A stretch of 11,032 nucleotides of DNA, taken from CAXTTV01 sp964247295. Lineage in GTDB: Bacteria; Chloroflexota; Ktedonobacteria; Ktedonobacterales; Ktedonobacteraceae. A program made the position numbers and the translations under genes. Below the pieces are notes generated by a model. The model was not told the DNA's origin. It was given only the letters and a program-made list of their open reading frames with translations, and did not search any database. Shown here one piece after another: positions 1-5,250 of the stretch (within the stretch, counting starts at the first letter, position 1; each line of letters opens with the position of its first letter). The stretch covers positions 1-11,032 of the forward strand of contig CAXTTV010000166.1 of the NCBI GenBank assembly GCA_964247295.1, in the 5' to 3' direction.

Positions 1-233
1 GACTTGAAGCCGAGAATCAGCTTCATGGCCCGGAGATCCAGATGACCCGCGTCACTGCCCACTCCAGTCTCTCTGTTTTCTCAGGACCAATATTCCAGCC
101 CGCCTCACTTGTAGATTTTATTGAGCGTCATCGCGAGACAGATCTTGGGATCGCGACCATCAGTCAGATCGAGCTGGTTCGCTATGAGCGCACAGATCAC
201 GAGGTTAAAGTCTTTTCATTGGCGCAGATATAA
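1..233 (+). CDS. C-terminal end of a protein cut by the left edge; possibly 2H phosphoesterase (2'-5' RNA ligase-like)
   Basis: The frame is open from the window edge (first full codon at 3) to TAA at 231-233, giving 76 visible residues. The ATG at 42 is internal to this open frame and has no ribosome-binding site, so I treat the gene as running in from the left rather than as a 63-aa protein. I do not recognise it firmly. The spacing of a PEIQMTRV segment and a final strand ISQIELVRYE followed by a KVFSLAQI end resembles the C-terminal half of 2'-5' RNA ligase / RNA 2',3'-cyclic phosphodiesterase proteins. However, the second catalytic HxT is not there: E and Q occupy those positions. Either the resemblance is superficial or the copy is inactive. 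No terminator is visible in the 129 bp before the next gene. Confidence 0.45.
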   Translation, partial: LEAENQLHGPEIQMTRVTAHSSLSVFSGPIFQPASLVDFIERHRETDLGIATISQIELVRYERTDHEVKVFSLAQI

Positions 234-347
234 ATAAATCTATCACACACTGCATCGATATTACCTTTCAGTCACTAACAGAGGTTCTAGTACGTGTCTA
301 TTTAAAGGTCTCATTCTTAAACTAATGCCTTAATGTTCAATCATCAC

Positions 348-353
348 AAAGGA
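348..353 (+). promoter_or_regulatory. Ribosome-binding site setting the permease start at 363
   Basis: AAAGGA lies 9 nt before the ATG at 363. The upstream in-frame ATG at 333 has no purine-rich element in front of it. This favours the 395-residue product over the 405-residue one. Confidence 0.6.
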
Positions 354-362
354 AAATCTGTT

Positions 363-1550
363 ATGGCTTTAGATCCTGAACAATTGGATCAATGGCGAAA
401 TGATGTGGTAATAGGCTCAAAATGGTCGCGTCGCCGCGATGTCCCTCTTGCCATTCTCGCGTGGATCGCGGTTGCTTTCATTACACTTATGGCTCTAGGC
501 TATATCGCTCGATCGCTATTAATTCTGGCGATTGCCGCGCTACTCGCCTATGCGATGACACCAGCGGTCAAGGCTTTTCAACGTATCTTCCCTCGCCCCT
601 TCGCGATTGCGGCTGTATATCTGATTGTGCTCGCGGGTCTGGGCACACTCATTTACTTAATCATTAATACCTCTGTTGATCAGGTTTCGTCTTTAGCAAA
701 ATATATCCAGCAATTGACTACACCAGCGGGCTTGAAGCAAATCTCACCTTTGATTGCTACCCTTCAACGTTTCGGCATCTCTCAAGCCCAGATTGAGCAG
801 GTTGGCAATGCTGCCTTTACGCAGATCGAAAGGGTTGCTACTGATGCTGTCCCTCTGTTGACTGGCTTCTTTAATTTCCTGCTGGATATTATTCTCGTGG
901 GAGTTATCAGCATCTACTTTTTGCTTGATGGTAGTCGTCTGGTTAGCTGGCTCCGACGCAATATGCCCTCGTCTCAAAGGACACGCACTAATTTTCTGCT
1001 GAATACACTTCAGCGCGTGGTTGGTGGCTATATCCGTGGACAATTTATTCTAGCGGTCTTGATTGGAGTAATGGTTGGCATTGGTATGGCAATTTTCCGT
1101 GTTCCTTATGCGGAACTGCTGGGTGTTATGGCCTTTGTGCTGGAGTTTATTCCGGTACTGGGTACGATTACCTCGGGTGGCATTTGTGTACTGATTGCCT
1201 TAACACAGGGCTGGATCACGGCTCTGCTGGTCCTGGGATACTTTATTATAGTGCATATCTTTGAGGGCGATATCGTTGGGCCGCGCGTGGTTGGGCATGC
1301 GGTCGGCCTGCATCCAATTCTCTCGCTCGCGGCTCTTGTCGCTGGCTCTGAACTTTTCGGCATCTGGGGTGCGGTGTTCGCTTCCGCTCTTACAAAGGCT
1401 GCGGCTTCGGCGGTGGATGCCGTCAATAAACCGGAGGGCACAACAGATCCCCCGATACTGGCAGATGATGCTGACAGGCTGGAGAGTGATGAGGGCTCGA
1501 CAACGGTGAACTTAGCCACTGGCGCACGCGAAAACGGGACCCCGACATAA
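363..1550 (+). CDS. AI-2E family transporter (PF01594-type membrane permease)
   Basis: Polytopic inner-membrane protein of about 395 aa. Hydrophobic segments lie at roughly residues 27-48, 52-70, 79-103, 170-190, 222-245, 248-280, 282-302 and 318-350. A soluble amphipathic stretch (about 105-165) between the third and fourth segments is typical of the family. The family signature is clear near the C-terminus: GPRVVGHAVGLHP (about 306-318) followed by ELFGIWGAVFAS (about 330-341). The last 45 residues are polar and acidic and probably cytoplasmic. Family members include E. coli TqsA (autoinducer-2 export) and Na+/H+ antiporters, so the name does not prove a quorum-sensing role and the substrate is unknown. 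The start at 363 is preferred because of AAAGGA upstream; 333 is the alternative. It converges on the deaminase gene with 73 bp between stop codons, and its intrinsic terminator lies inside that gene. Confidence 0.88.
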   Translation: MALDPEQLDQWRNDVVIGSKWSRRRDVPLAILAWIAVAFITLMALGYIARSLLILAIAALLAYAMTPAVKAFQRIFPRPFAIAAVYLIVLAGLGTLIYLIINTSVDQVSSLAKYIQQLTTPAGLKQISPLIATLQRFGISQAQIEQVGNAAFTQIERVATDAVPLLTGFFNFLLDIILVGVISIYFLLDGSRLVSWLRRNMPSSQRTRTNFLLNTLQRVVGGYIRGQFILAVLIGVMVGIGMAIFRVPYAELLGVMAFVLEFIPVLGTITSGGICVLIALTQGWITALLVLGYFIIVHIFEGDIVGPRVVGHAVGLHPILSLAALVAGSELFGIWGAVFASALTKAAASAVDAVNKPEGTTDPPILADDADRLESDEGSTTVNLATGARENGTPT

Positions 1551-1566
1551 AAAAGCTGCCCGAGCT

Positions 1567-1598
1567 GGTAGTGAGATTTAGGTATCTATCTCACTACC
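1567..1598. repeat. Perfect 11-bp inverted repeat between convergent genes
   Basis: GGTAGTGAGAT (1567-1577) and ATCTCACTACC (1588-1598) form an 11-bp perfect stem with a 10-nt loop. No T-run follows on the + strand. On the minus strand a T6 run (complement of 1550-1555) lies 11 nt beyond the stem. It may help end deaminase transcripts or act as an mRNA-stabilising hairpin for either convergent transcript. Confidence 0.6.
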
Positions 1599-1623
1599 CA
1601 TATCCCGATGTAAATGTGGAATA

Positions 1624-2664
1624 TTACAGGTATTGGTTTGCTAATACCTGTAGTTTTTTTTGAAACTCTTGCTCCAGCACTTTTTTTCTATCTTCCATTA
1701 AACAACTGTAGCGGACACCGTTTAAAAGAATCTGGTTAATTGTCGCTATACCTAGTCCAAAGGCGCTATGTAATAGTTCTACCTCATGTGCCTGATCCGT
1801 GTTAAATAGCGGTGGGTCATCCGAGTTGATGGTAATGGGAATCCCGGCTGCTAACAGACGCAAGAGAGGATGCTGCTGATAATCTGGATAGACACCTAGA
1901 CAAATATTGCTGGTTGGACAGATCTCTAATGGGATCTGCTTCTCAGCTAGAAATGCCACCAGTTCAGGGTCCTCGATTGAACGCACTCCATGCCCGATTC
2001 TCTCTGCTTTTAACTCTCGGACCGCTCCCCAGACGCTCTCAGATCCAAGGGTCTCACCGGCATGCGGAATGCTGTGCAGTCCATACTCCAGACCACGCTC
2101 AAACCAGCGGGTAAACAGCTCGGGAGGATAGCCGACCTCGTATCCTCCCAGACCTAAAGCAACAACGCCATCCTGCATACCCTCACGCGCTACTTGAACT
2201 GTATAATCGGCCCGCTTCCCAGGCTCCTCGAAGGAATCTCGGACGATATCAAAAATCCAATTAATCTCTACACCAAAGTCACGCTGGGCCCTCTCCCTAC
2301 CCTTTGTCAGGCCAGTAAAATAGACATCAAAGGGAATACCCTTGGAGAAGGCGTGAGTGCAGGCGGAAAAGGTAGCTTCAGCGTAGCGGATACCCTGCCG
2401 GGCCATCGACTCACCAAACTCATAGGCGATAAGTTCGTAATCCTTAGCCTTCTGAATACAGCGTGAGCAGGTAAAAAAGATCTCAACAAAGTGTGGAAAG
2501 TCCCGAAAACGAAACCACTCGCGTAATTCCTCGACTGTCTGCGCTGGCAAAGCAACGTTATTGCGCTTCGCCAGCTCCATCAAGGTCTCAGGGCGGATCG
2601 CCCCCTCCAGGTGGACATGCAGTTCCGCCTTAGGAGCGGCCTGCAAATACTGCTCGATCGACAT
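1624..2664 (-). CDS. Adenosine deaminase superfamily hydrolase (adenosine, adenine or aminofutalosine deaminase)
   Basis: Zinc-dependent TIM-barrel deaminase of 346 aa, the usual family length. Visible active-site motifs: HVHLEG with metal ligands H16 and H18, the substrate loop GLGGYE (171-176), HAGE (H201, catalytic E204), IGHG (H225), CPTSN (249-253) and SDDP (D282 metal ligand, D283 catalytic). All expected catalytic residues are present, so it should be active in the cytoplasm. The residue after the second metal His pair is Glu (HLEG), whereas true adenosine deaminases have Asp contacting the ribose 5'-OH. The usual AGDE-type loop reads GLGGYE. Both features recall adenine and 6-amino-6-deoxyfutalosine deaminases, so the substrate is open. 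The start at 2664 has AAGAGGA 5 nt upstream and matches where relatives begin; an in-frame ATG at 2697 lacks such a site. It lies downstream of map, but a strong terminator separates the two. Confidence 0.88.
   Translation of the reverse strand: MSIEQYLQAAPKAELHVHLEGAIRPETLMELAKRNNVALPAQTVEELREWFRFRDFPHFVEIFFTCSRCIQKAKDYELIAYEFGESMARQGIRYAEATFSACTHAFSKGIPFDVYFTGLTKGRERAQRDFGVEINWIFDIVRDSFEEPGKRADYTVQVAREGMQDGVVALGLGGYEVGYPPELFTRWFERGLEYGLHSIPHAGETLGSESVWGAVRELKAERIGHGVRSIEDPELVAFLAEKQIPLEICPTSNICLGVYPDYQQHPLLRLLAAGIPITINSDDPPLFNTDQAHEVELLHSAFGLGIATINQILLNGVRYSCLMEDRKKVLEQEFQKKLQVLANQYL
1625..1661 (+). terminator. Intrinsic terminator for the AI-2E permease, embedded in the 3' end of the opposing deaminase gene
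   Basis: TACAGGTATT (1625-1634) pairs perfectly with AATACCTGTA (1643-1652): a 10-bp stem with an 8-nt loop. A G and eight consecutive T (1654-1661) follow on the + strand. The structure occupies the stop codon and last codons of the minus-strand deaminase gene; the T8 run supplies its two adjacent Lys codons. Confidence 0.85.
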
Positions 2665-2669
2665 CCCTA

Positions 2670-2676
2670 TCCTCTT
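2670..2676 (-). promoter_or_regulatory. Ribosome-binding site setting the deaminase start at 2664
   Basis: On the minus strand AAGAGGA ends 5 nt before the ATG at 2664. The longer start at 2697 has only A/T-rich sequence upstream. Confidence 0.65.
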
Positions 2677-2713
2677 TCTACTCTCAACAGCAACCATAAA
2701 GATATTTTGTCAT

Positions 2714-2748
2714 AAAAAAAGAGAGGCCGGGATTACCAGCATCTCTCT
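2714..2748 (-). terminator. Intrinsic terminator downstream of map
   Basis: Read on the minus strand: AGAGAG (2748-2743), a 2-nt bulge, GCTGG, loop TAATC, CCGGC, CTCTCT, then a run of T (complement of 2714-2720). The outer stem is 6 bp and the inner stem 5 bp with one G-T pair. It begins about 20 nt after the map stop codon and about 50 nt before the deaminase start. Confidence 0.85.
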
Positions 2749-2767
2749 CGTCGATTCTATACTGTGA

Positions 2768-3553
2768 TTACGGCAGGGTCAGGATCTCCGGGGCCCCATC
2801 GGTAATCGCTAAGGTATGCTCAAATTGGGCCGAACGCTTACCATCGGCGGTGACAATCGTCCAGTGATCTGGCAGTAGCTTTGTCTGATAAACACCCTCG
2901 TTGATCATCGGTTCAATTGTGAAAACCATTCCCCTTTTGATTAGCAAACCGGTTCCCGGCTTACCGTAGTGCAGGACCTGGGGATCTTCATGCAGCGAAC
3001 GCCCAACTCCATGACCAACGAGATCACGCACAACTGAGAAGCCATTCGCTTCCGCATGACTTTGAATCGCCGCTCCAATATCTCCCAGGCGGTTATTAGC
3101 TCTGGCCTGCTCAATTCCTAACTCGGTGCATTTTAGTGTTACGTCAAGCAAATTCTGGGTTTCCACGTCGATTTTTCCAACTGGATAGGTGACACAGGAG
3201 TCTCCAACCCAGCCATGGTAGAGAACACCAATGTCTACACCAATAATGTCCCCGTCCCGCAAGACGTTTTTGGTGCTAGGAATACCATGGCAGATAACTT
3301 CATTGACCGCAGAACAAATAGTCCCAGGAAATGGCGGAACAACAACTTTACCACGCTCAGTCCGGGCTCCATACCCTTTATAAATCGGCGTTGCCCCTTT
3401 CGAGCGGATATACTCCTCGGCGATCTTGTCCAGCTCCTCGGTGCTCACACCTGGCTTCACATGGGGGCGCAACACTTCAAAAGTCTGTGCTACCAATCGA
3501 CCAGCCTCACGAAGATGAGCGATCTCCTGCTGCGATTTCAACATTACCGCCAT
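2768..3553 (-). CDS. map: Methionine aminopeptidase, type I
   Basis: Removes the initiator methionine from nascent proteins with small second residues; cytosolic dinuclear metalloprotease of the pita-bread fold. The 261-aa length is normal for a short bacterial type I enzyme. The five metal ligands are visible: D107 (GVDIG), D118 (GDSC), H181 (VGHGVG), E214 (TIEPM) and E245 (QFEHT). The catalytic His of ICHGIP is H89 and a second conserved His is H188. There is no N-terminal zinc-finger or SH3-binding extension. Between GYG (about 60-62) and FPGTICSAVNE (75-85) there are about ten more residues (ARTERGKVVV region) than in the compact family members I know. The ATG at 3553 is supported by AGAGGG 6 nt upstream. 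It is not embedded in a ribosomal-protein or secY-adk operon here, so it may be one of several paralogues. An intrinsic terminator follows directly. Confidence 0.95.
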   Translation of the reverse strand: MAVMLKSQQEIAHLREAGRLVAQTFEVLRPHVKPGVSTEELDKIAEEYIRSKGATPIYKGYGARTERGKVVVPPFPGTICSAVNEVICHGIPSTKNVLRDGDIIGVDIGVLYHGWVGDSCVTYPVGKIDVETQNLLDVTLKCTELGIEQARANNRLGDIGAAIQSHAEANGFSVVRDLVGHGVGRSLHEDPQVLHYGKPGTGLLIKRGMVFTIEPMINEGVYQTKLLPDHWTIVTADGKRSAQFEHTLAITDGAPEILTLP

Positions 3554-3595
3554 ATTCTTCCCTCTTTCCTCTTGAAAAACACTCTCACAAAATAT

Positions 3596-3628
3596 CTTTC
3601 GCCACTATATAAATCTGGAAGACGAAAG
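3596..3628 (-). terminator. Weak hairpin after the helix-turn-helix gene
   Basis: CTTTCG and CGAAAG (3596-3601 and 3623-3628) form a 6-bp stem with a 21-nt loop just after the minus-strand stop at 3639, followed by a T-poor ATATTTTG. The loop is long, so this is at best an inefficient terminator; readthrough into map is possible. Confidence 0.25.
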
Positions 3629-3638
3629 CCTCCATTAT

Positions 3639-3932
3639 TTAATGAATACGTCGATGTGATACGAGCGGCACCAGATCTTTGCTCTCTTGTATATGCCATT
3701 GGAGTAGATCACTGGTAGTTACTGGGAAATAGACACTAAAATAATTCAAAAGCTGATCGATCGTTGCATAATCGATCCGCTGGCTACGGCTGGCATTCAG
3801 GGATGCCAGTACGCTTAATGAAACGCCGCTCTCATTCGCCAGACGACGTAAGCTTAACGGTGGATGCCCTCTTCTGGCTCTTTCCACATTTGCTCTGGCT
3901 ATTAAAAGGGGCAGCTTACATTTAATTGTCAC
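3639..3932 (-). CDS. Small Cro/C1-type helix-turn-helix protein
   Basis: A 97-aa basic protein that is almost entirely one DNA-binding domain, likely of the HTH_26/Cro-C1 type. It begins TIKCKLPLLIA, then the helix-turn-helix core LSLRRLANESGVSLSVLASLN (about residues 26-46), followed by RIDYATIDQLLNYF and a DLLQW end (about 76). The order 'helix, SLRRLA..SGVS.S.L..L, ..RIDY.TI..L..YF, .DLL' is the family pattern. No second domain, sensor or membrane segment is present. The first possible start, GTG at 3971, lies at the predicted transcription start and has no ribosome-binding site. GTG at 3932 has GGGAGGG 6 nt upstream and gives the usual domain N-terminus, so I use it. The target DNA is unknown. 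It lies upstream of map in the same direction with an 85-bp gap. Confidence 0.75.
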   Translation of the reverse strand: MTIKCKLPLLIARANVERARRGHPPLSLRRLANESGVSLSVLASLNASRSQRIDYATIDQLLNYFSVYFPVTTSDLLQWHIQESKDLVPLVSHRRIH

Positions 3933-3938
3933 TATCAG

Positions 3939-3945
3939 CCCTCCC
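3939..3945 (-). promoter_or_regulatory. Ribosome-binding site fixing the GTG start at 3932
   Basis: GGGAGGG on the minus strand, 6 nt before GTG 3932. It outweighs the longer reading frame that would start at 3971. Confidence 0.7.
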
Positions 3946-3978
3946 AGATCCTTTGTCTCACCATCGTTCACTTTTTAA

Positions 3979-4008
3979 AGAATAACATCTTTTGTTGTCC
4001 CATGTCAA
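3979..4008 (-). promoter_or_regulatory. Sigma-70-like promoter of the helix-turn-helix gene
   Basis: On the minus strand there is TTGACA (4008-4003), an 18-bp spacer, and TATTCT (3984-3979). The predicted start near 3972 gives a leader of about 40 nt to the GTG at 3932. The -35 is consensus and the -10 matches at four of six positions. Confidence 0.55.
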
Positions 4009-4143
4009 TACAATGTGGTTTCTTCTCAGAACAAACTGGAAACCGCGCGGCTCCGTCTGACCCCACTAGATGAAGGGAATGGCGAGGTGAAAGAACCCCG
4101 ATGCTTTCGGCAGATTAACCACCGCGCTACGTCTTCCCCCAAA

Positions 4144-4156
4144 GGAGAACTTCTCC
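4144..4156. repeat. 13-bp palindrome
   Basis: GGAGAA-C-TTCTCC is a perfect dyad in the gene-free region between the helix-turn-helix gene and tetR. It is of protein-binding-site size, but no second copy was seen and no adjacent promoter was found. Confidence 0.35.
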
Positions 4157-4221
4157 GATAAGCATACCAAATTCACCAACAAAGTCGCTTGCGAGTCCTT
4201 TGGAGGAAAAAGAAGAAGAGG

Positions 4222-4412
4222 TTCCTGTGCATAGAGAGACTCGAATGGGGTAGATCCAAGATGACAGGAAAAGGAAACGCTCCTTGGTGGCGCGGTGCGC
4301 CAGAAACGAGACCCGAATTCAATTGTTAAAAGACATCACCTGCTTTCCTACGGCAGGTAAGCAATTATGCTCCACCACCCTTCCCAACAAAGCCACAGCT
4401 TCCGTATGTGGC
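4222..4412 (+). other. Run of four hairpins in gene-free DNA; possible structured RNA
   Basis: Consecutive stems: (1) TTCCTGT-CAT at 4222-4232 (one G bulged) with ATGACAGGAA at 4261-4270; (2) TGGCGC 4288-4293 with GCGCCA 4297-4302, loop GGT; (3) AATTG 4321-4325 with CAATT 4362-4366, enclosing ACCTGC 4338-4343 with GCAGGT 4353-4358; (4) GCCACA 4392-4397 with TGTGGC 4407-4412. A pyrimidine-rich stretch follows at 4446-4458. The cluster fills most of the space before tetR and is not explained by a gene. The strand is unknown; + is listed because the T-rich tail is on that side. No known RNA family was recognised. Confidence 0.3.
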
Positions 4413-4478
4413 CTGGATGCTCTACGAAAATACTTGAGGCACGGTTTCTTTCTTTTCCTAATAGAATAACCAGGGCTA

Positions 4479-4508
4479 TTGACAGTTCTTAAACTTCTCA
4501 TATATAAT
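4479..4508 (+). promoter_or_regulatory. Consensus sigma-70 promoter of tetR (leaderless)
   Basis: TTGACA (4479-4484), 18-bp spacer, TATAAT (4503-4508): both hexamers are perfect. Transcription should begin about 7 nt later, at 4514-4516, which is the ATG of the TetR gene (4515-4517). Confidence 0.8.
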
Positions 4509-4514
4509 CGCCAT

Positions 4515-5162
4515 ATGGAAACATCGTTACCACATGACAACGTTATTACCACACATCGACAGGCTAAATCGTATGGGCAAGAGTTGCTGCGCCGCACTGT
4601 GCTTGAGGCTGCCAGCCACTTACTTGTGGAGCAGGGGCCCGCTGCCCTAACGGTTCGCAAGATCGCTCAGGAACTCGGGTGCTCTACAAAAATTATCTAT
4701 ACGATGTTCCAGGGAAAGGATGGTCTAAGTGATGCCCTCTATATTGATGGATGTGAGAGACTGCGCCTAACACTTGAAGCGGTTCCAGATGAGGAGAATA
4801 CCGCCGCCCTCCTCTACCGACTCGGTCAAGCCTACTGGGATTTCGCCCTGGCAAATTCTAGTTACTATAAAGTGCTTTTCTGCGAGGCTATCCCCGGCTT
4901 CCAACCAAGCACGAATAGTATCCATATGGCTGGAGGAGCTTTCGTTCGTCTGCTAAGGGTTCTGGAAAGAGCACAAGAGCGTGGCGAGTTGTTTGAGACC
5001 GATCCATGGATCGCGGCTAAAATTCTGGGTGCCAGCGCTCATGGCGTTGTTAGCCTGCTACTATTGGGTCATCTAGAGAAAGATTTGGCGCGCATGGTGT
5101 TTCAACAAACGATTCAGATTACAATCAACTCTTTGATCAATGTAGATGCAGGCTTACATTAA
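4515..5162 (+). CDS. TetR/AcrR family transcriptional regulator with WHG-type C-terminal domain
   Basis: Ligand-responsive repressor of 215 aa. The N-terminal DNA-binding domain spans about residues 21-70: a first helix ELLRRTVLEAASHLLVEQG, then the helix-turn-helix ALTVRKIAQELGCSTKIIYTMF and the usual post-helix KDGLSDALY. The C-terminal half has the pattern of the WHG ligand domain (TetR_C_33): YRLGQAYWDFALANSSYYKVLF, later AAKILGASAHGVVSLLLLG. A frame extending back to TTG 4479 is rejected because that codon is the -35 box. The ATG at 4515 coincides with the predicted transcription start, so translation is probably leaderless; there is no ribosome-binding site. Codons 1-6 contain a palindrome repeated upstream of the next gene, which suggests autoregulation and control of the dehydrogenase 88 bp downstream. 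Confidence 0.9.
   Translation: METSLPHDNVITTHRQAKSYGQELLRRTVLEAASHLLVEQGPAALTVRKIAQELGCSTKIIYTMFQGKDGLSDALYIDGCERLRLTLEAVPDEENTAALLYRLGQAYWDFALANSSYYKVLFCEAIPGFQPSTNSIHMAGGAFVRLLRVLERAQERGELFETDPWIAAKILGASAHGVVSLLLLGHLEKDLARMVFQQTIQITINSLINVDAGLH
4517..4531. promoter_or_regulatory. Candidate TetR operator O1, overlapping the start of tetR
   Basis: GGAAACATCGTTACC is an imperfect palindrome (GGAAAC / GTTACC, 5 of 6 pairs) placed just after the -10 box and inside the first codons. It matches the site at 5193-5207 at 13 of 15 positions, with the same off-symmetry base. Confidence 0.55.
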
Positions 5163-5167
5163 TTTTT
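5139..5167 (+). terminator. Weak A/T-rich hairpin at the end of tetR
   Basis: AATGTA (5139-5144) and TACATT (5155-5160) form a 6-bp A/T-rich stem overlapping the tetR stop, followed by AATTTTT. The stem is weak, so partial readthrough into the dehydrogenase is likely. Confidence 0.25.
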
Positions 5168-5192
5168 CAGCCATACATCAACATTTTTTGCT

Positions 5193-5207
5193 GGAAACAG
5201 TGTTACC
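5193..5207. promoter_or_regulatory. Candidate TetR operator O2, upstream of the dehydrogenase
   Basis: GGAAACAGTGTTACC lies 43 bp before the GTG start of the dehydrogenase, in the 88-bp gap after tetR where a promoter would be expected. It is nearly identical to the site at the tetR start. Confidence 0.55.
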
Positions 5208-5250
5208 TTAAAGAAATATTGTTTTTCATTTTGGATATAGGAGGATAAAG

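Larger units (their letters stand above)
3979..4329 (+). pseudogene. Possible decayed reading frame interrupted by one stop
   Basis: One + strand frame stays open from 3979 to TAA at 4327-4329 with a single internal TAA at 4159-4161. A GTG at 4015 could have been a start. The translated product is very basic, includes a KKKK run and a MTGKGNAPWWRGAPE segment, and resembles no protein I can name. It could be a remnant of a mobile-element protein, or simply chance, since a low-stop frame of this length is only mildly improbable. It has no recognisable ribosome-binding site and overlaps the hairpin cluster, which suggests RNA structure rather than coding. Confidence 0.2.

Noticed and set aside
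333..362. Longer permease start at ATG 333
   Set aside because: No ribosome-binding site upstream, while ATG 363 has AAAGGA at 9 nt.
363..1550. Quorum-sensing system around the AI-2E permease
   Set aside because: No luxS, lsr or other autoinducer genes are nearby, and the family includes unrelated transport functions.
3933..3971. GTG start at 3971 for the helix-turn-helix protein
   Set aside because: It lies at the predicted transcription start with no ribosome-binding site; GTG 3932 has GGGAGGG and the expected domain N-terminus.
4284..4469. 61-codon + strand frame in the gene-free region
   Set aside because: No ribosome-binding site, no recognisable domain, and it crosses several hairpins; likely chance.
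4479..4514. TTG start for TetR at 4479
   Set aside because: The TTG is the first part of the consensus -35 box; transcription should start after it.
4319..4660. 113-codon minus-strand frame over the tetR promoter
   Set aside because: It runs antisense through the tetR promoter and coding start, with no domain; a shadow frame.
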